Under the pieces are notes generated by a model, which was not told the origin of the DNA, made no database searches, and worked only from the letters and a program-made list of their open reading frames with translations. Both the position numbers and the translations under genes were made by a program. A stretch of 7,871 nt of DNA from Roseovarius sp. UBA3070 (lineage in GTDB: Bacteria > Pseudomonadota > Alphaproteobacteria > Rhodobacterales > Rhodobacteraceae). The stretch lies in NCBI GenBank assembly GCA_002366775.1, contig DFBW01000034.1:3389-11259 (forward strand), written 5' to 3'. Below are positions 6,815-7,871 of the stretch, piece after piece (position 1 is the first letter of the stretch; each line of letters opens with the position of its first letter).

Positions 6815-7147
6815 GGCCAACCAGGGGAAACCCTGCGCACAGGGGCCTTGCGCCAGCTGGGATATTGCCTGACGCAGGAATGCAGGCGCGCAAGAGTGGA
6901 CAATGGTATGCTCCGCGAACTACCAAGGGAACAGAGCATAGACGAGTTGGGAGAAAGCCTTTTGATCGCTACACCGCAGGAAATGATCGGCAAACTGGCG
7001 CCCTACGCCGAATTGGGCATCAATCGCGTGATCCTGAACATGAATTTCGGGCTGGACGCGCAGGAAACATTGGATGCAATCCAGTGTTTTGCCGAGGACG
7101 TGTTGCCACATTTCATCATCTCTGACGCCCCAATGGTTGCCCAATGA
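6815..7147 (+). pseudogene. C-terminal remnant of a luciferase-like (LLM class) flavin-dependent monooxygenase
   Basis: The open frame runs from just after an in-frame TGA (6812-6814) to a TGA at 7145-7147. Its last 60 or so residues read like the C-terminal end of LLM flavin-dependent oxidoreductases: SLLIATPQEMIGKLAPYAEL, then GINRVILNMNFG, then the helix ETLDAIQCFAEDVLPHF. The usual 'IGTP' turn reads IATP. Full-length members have roughly 340-400 residues, so the TIM-barrel N-terminal part is absent. I translated all three plus frames of 6717-6910 and found no matching upstream piece, which indicates a deletion or rearrangement rather than one frameshift. Possible starts are TTG 6848 and ATG 6908 (79 residues), neither with a convincing ribosome site. 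The stop overlaps the flavin reductase start as ATGA, so the gene was once coupled to its reductase. A stable small protein cannot be excluded. Confidence 0.72.
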
Positions 7148-7632
7148 GCAACCCGCGCGAGGCCTTTATCACTGCCATGCGCCAAGTGGCCGCAACAGTA
7201 ACTGTTGTCACCACGGATGGCCCGGCCGGGCAGATGGGGGCAACAGTCAGTGCGTTCACGTCACTGTCGGCTGATCCTCCATCAGTTTTGGTGTGTCTGA
7301 AGGCCGACAGCCGCATTGCCGGGGCTGTGCGAGACAACGGGGTGTTTTGCGTTAACATCCTGCCCGAGGACGCCGAGCAAACAGCACACCGATTTGCCGG
7401 CGCGTTTGACCGCGAAAATCCCAACCGGTTTACAGGGCTGGAGATCACAGACACCCAAGAGGGCCCGATATTGCCGCGCGCCACTGCATTTACATGTTCG
7501 CTCAATCATATTGTGACCCACGGCAGCCATGCGATTTGCATTGGTAATGTCACCGGTATCTCAAACACCGGGGAAAAGCCACTGACCTATATGAGCGGTG
7601 AATTTCATATTGTCCGGCCCAAAGCCGATTGA
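7144..7632 (+). CDS. Flavin reductase of two-component monooxygenases (HpaC/FMN-binding split-barrel family)
   Basis: A 162-residue split-beta-barrel flavin reductase that uses NAD(P)H to make free FMNH2 or FADH2 for a partner monooxygenase. Marks: RQVAATVTVVTT (13-24); the flavin-binding segment GATVSAFTSLSADPPSVLV (32-50); FCVNILPEDAEQTAHRFAG (68-86); GSHAICIGNV (127-136), whose histidine is typical for nicotinamide interaction; and the C-terminal PLTYMSGEFHIV (146-157). The length is normal and all motifs are intact. Its ATG overlaps the stop of the truncated LLM monooxygenase, its expected partner; with that partner broken, it must supply reduced flavin elsewhere or be a relic. The tautomerase follows 12 nt later, with its ribosome site overlapping this gene's end. 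No clear Shine-Dalgarno sequence precedes the start, in line with translational coupling. Confidence 0.92.
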   Translation: MSNPREAFITAMRQVAATVTVVTTDGPAGQMGATVSAFTSLSADPPSVLVCLKADSRIAGAVRDNGVFCVNILPEDAEQTAHRFAGAFDRENPNRFTGLEITDTQEGPILPRATAFTCSLNHIVTHGSHAICIGNVTGISNTGEKPLTYMSGEFHIVRPKAD

Positions 7633-7637
7633 AGGAG
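7631..7637 (+). promoter_or_regulatory. Ribosome binding site of the tautomerase gene
   Basis: GAAGGAG overlaps the last two bases of the flavin reductase stop codon and ends 7 nt before the ATG at 7645. It fixes the start that places a proline codon second, which the tautomerase mechanism requires. Confidence 0.8.
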
Positions 7638-7644
7638 ACCACGC

Positions 7645-7833
7645 ATGCCAATGATCAGAGTTGAAATGTTTGCAGGCCGCACCGCGGATCAAAAGCGCGC
7701 GTTGGTCAAAGAGCTGACCGAGGCCTTTGTGCGTGCCGCCGGGGGCAATCCACAAAGCGTGCAGGTTGTGCTGAGCGATGTTGAGAAAAGCGATTGGGCC
7801 GCTGGTGGCCAGCTTTATTCTGATAAGCCCTAG
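7645..7833 (+). CDS. 4-oxalocrotonate tautomerase family enzyme
   Basis: A 62-residue protein of the small tautomerase superfamily, which works as a hexamer of beta-alpha-beta units. The second codon is proline, so after methionine removal Pro1 is the N-terminal catalytic base. Arg11 (in FAGRTADQ) and an aromatic at position 50 (Trp, in KSDWAAGG) match the 4-oxalocrotonate tautomerase active site. The third key residue, Arg39 in the classic enzyme (SVRV), is glutamine here (SVQV). It is therefore a family member but probably not a true 2-hydroxymuconate tautomerase. It lies in a plus-strand operon with a flavin reductase and a broken LLM monooxygenase and is followed 10 nt later by another gene start, which suggests catabolism of an aromatic or cyclic compound. 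No dioxygenase or hydratase of the meta-cleavage pathway is visible. Confidence 0.9.
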   Translation: MPMIRVEMFAGRTADQKRALVKELTEAFVRAAGGNPQSVQVVLSDVEKSDWAAGGQLYSDKP

Positions 7834-7843
7834 AAGGCGTAAA

Positions 7844-7871
7844 ATGGCACAAGCGATCAGTTGTGACTGGT
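7844..7871 (+). CDS. Start of a further gene in the tautomerase operon (only nine codons in the window)
   Basis: An ATG at 7844 preceded by AAGG (7834-7837, 6 nt away) opens MAQAISCDW and runs off the window. The 10-nt spacing after the tautomerase stop fits an operon. Too little is present to name a family. Confidence 0.5.

Noticed and set aside
6720..6926. 69-residue N-terminal extension of the HAD hydrolase
   Set aside because: It reads as low-complexity sequence unlike the family and is antisense to the monooxygenase remnant; the ATG at 6719 has a plausible ribosome site and gives normal length.
1..7871. Search for CRISPR arrays, tRNA/rRNA genes, transposases, toxin-antitoxin pairs and phage genes
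   Set aside because: No direct repeat array, no tRNA-like cloverleaf, and no such proteins were found in any well-supported reading frame.

Overview
The window reads as chromosomal DNA from an alphaproteobacterium, most likely a Rhodobacterales (roseobacter-type) marine or soil bacterium. That placement rests on the flavour of the proteins (alphaproteobacterial-type Prs, RibF, a class IIA HAD hydrolase with a DLWG motif, a UPF0260 cysteine-cluster protein), the moderately high GC content and the dense gene packing. It is inference from recognition, not a database result. No rRNA, tRNA, CRISPR array, prophage or insertion sequence was seen.

Layout. (1) Positions 1-953, minus strand: the start and most of prs (ribose-phosphate pyrophosphokinase), cut off by the window edge. 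(2) Positions 1058-2467, plus strand, divergent from prs: a two-gene unit with a DsbA-fold 2-hydroxychromene-2-carboxylate isomerase/GST-kappa-type protein and an alpha/beta hydrolase, 3 nt apart. (3) Positions 2468-2512: a perfect 16-bp inverted repeat between convergent genes. (4) Positions 2553-4996, minus strand: a tightly packed unit ribF - cysteine-cluster protein - threonine aldolase, with a 4-nt ATGA overlap and then a directly abutting stop/start. (5) Positions 4997-5296: a 300-nt gap holding an 8-bp inverted repeat near ribF and an unexplained open stretch after the gene above it. (6) Positions 5297-6719, minus strand: a MaoC-type hotdog hydratase and a TIGR01459-like HAD hydrolase. 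(7) From about 6815 to the right edge, plus strand: the C-terminal remnant of a luciferase-like flavin-dependent monooxygenase, an intact HpaC-type flavin reductase joined to it by an ATGA overlap, a 62-residue 4-oxalocrotonate tautomerase homologue, and the first codons of a further gene.

How the genes fit together. prs and ribF are housekeeping (PRPP; FMN/FAD). The right-hand plus-strand operon looks like a catabolic module in which a reduced-flavin oxygenase, its reductase and a tautomerase once acted on one substrate. The oxygenase has lost its N-terminal three quarters, so the reductase now lacks its apparent adjacent partner. This broken two-component monooxygenase is the most interesting item. 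I found no convincing evidence of a wholly new biological system; the other leads are a palindromic intergenic element, a missing active-site arginine in the tautomerase, and a coupled cysteine-cluster protein of unknown function.
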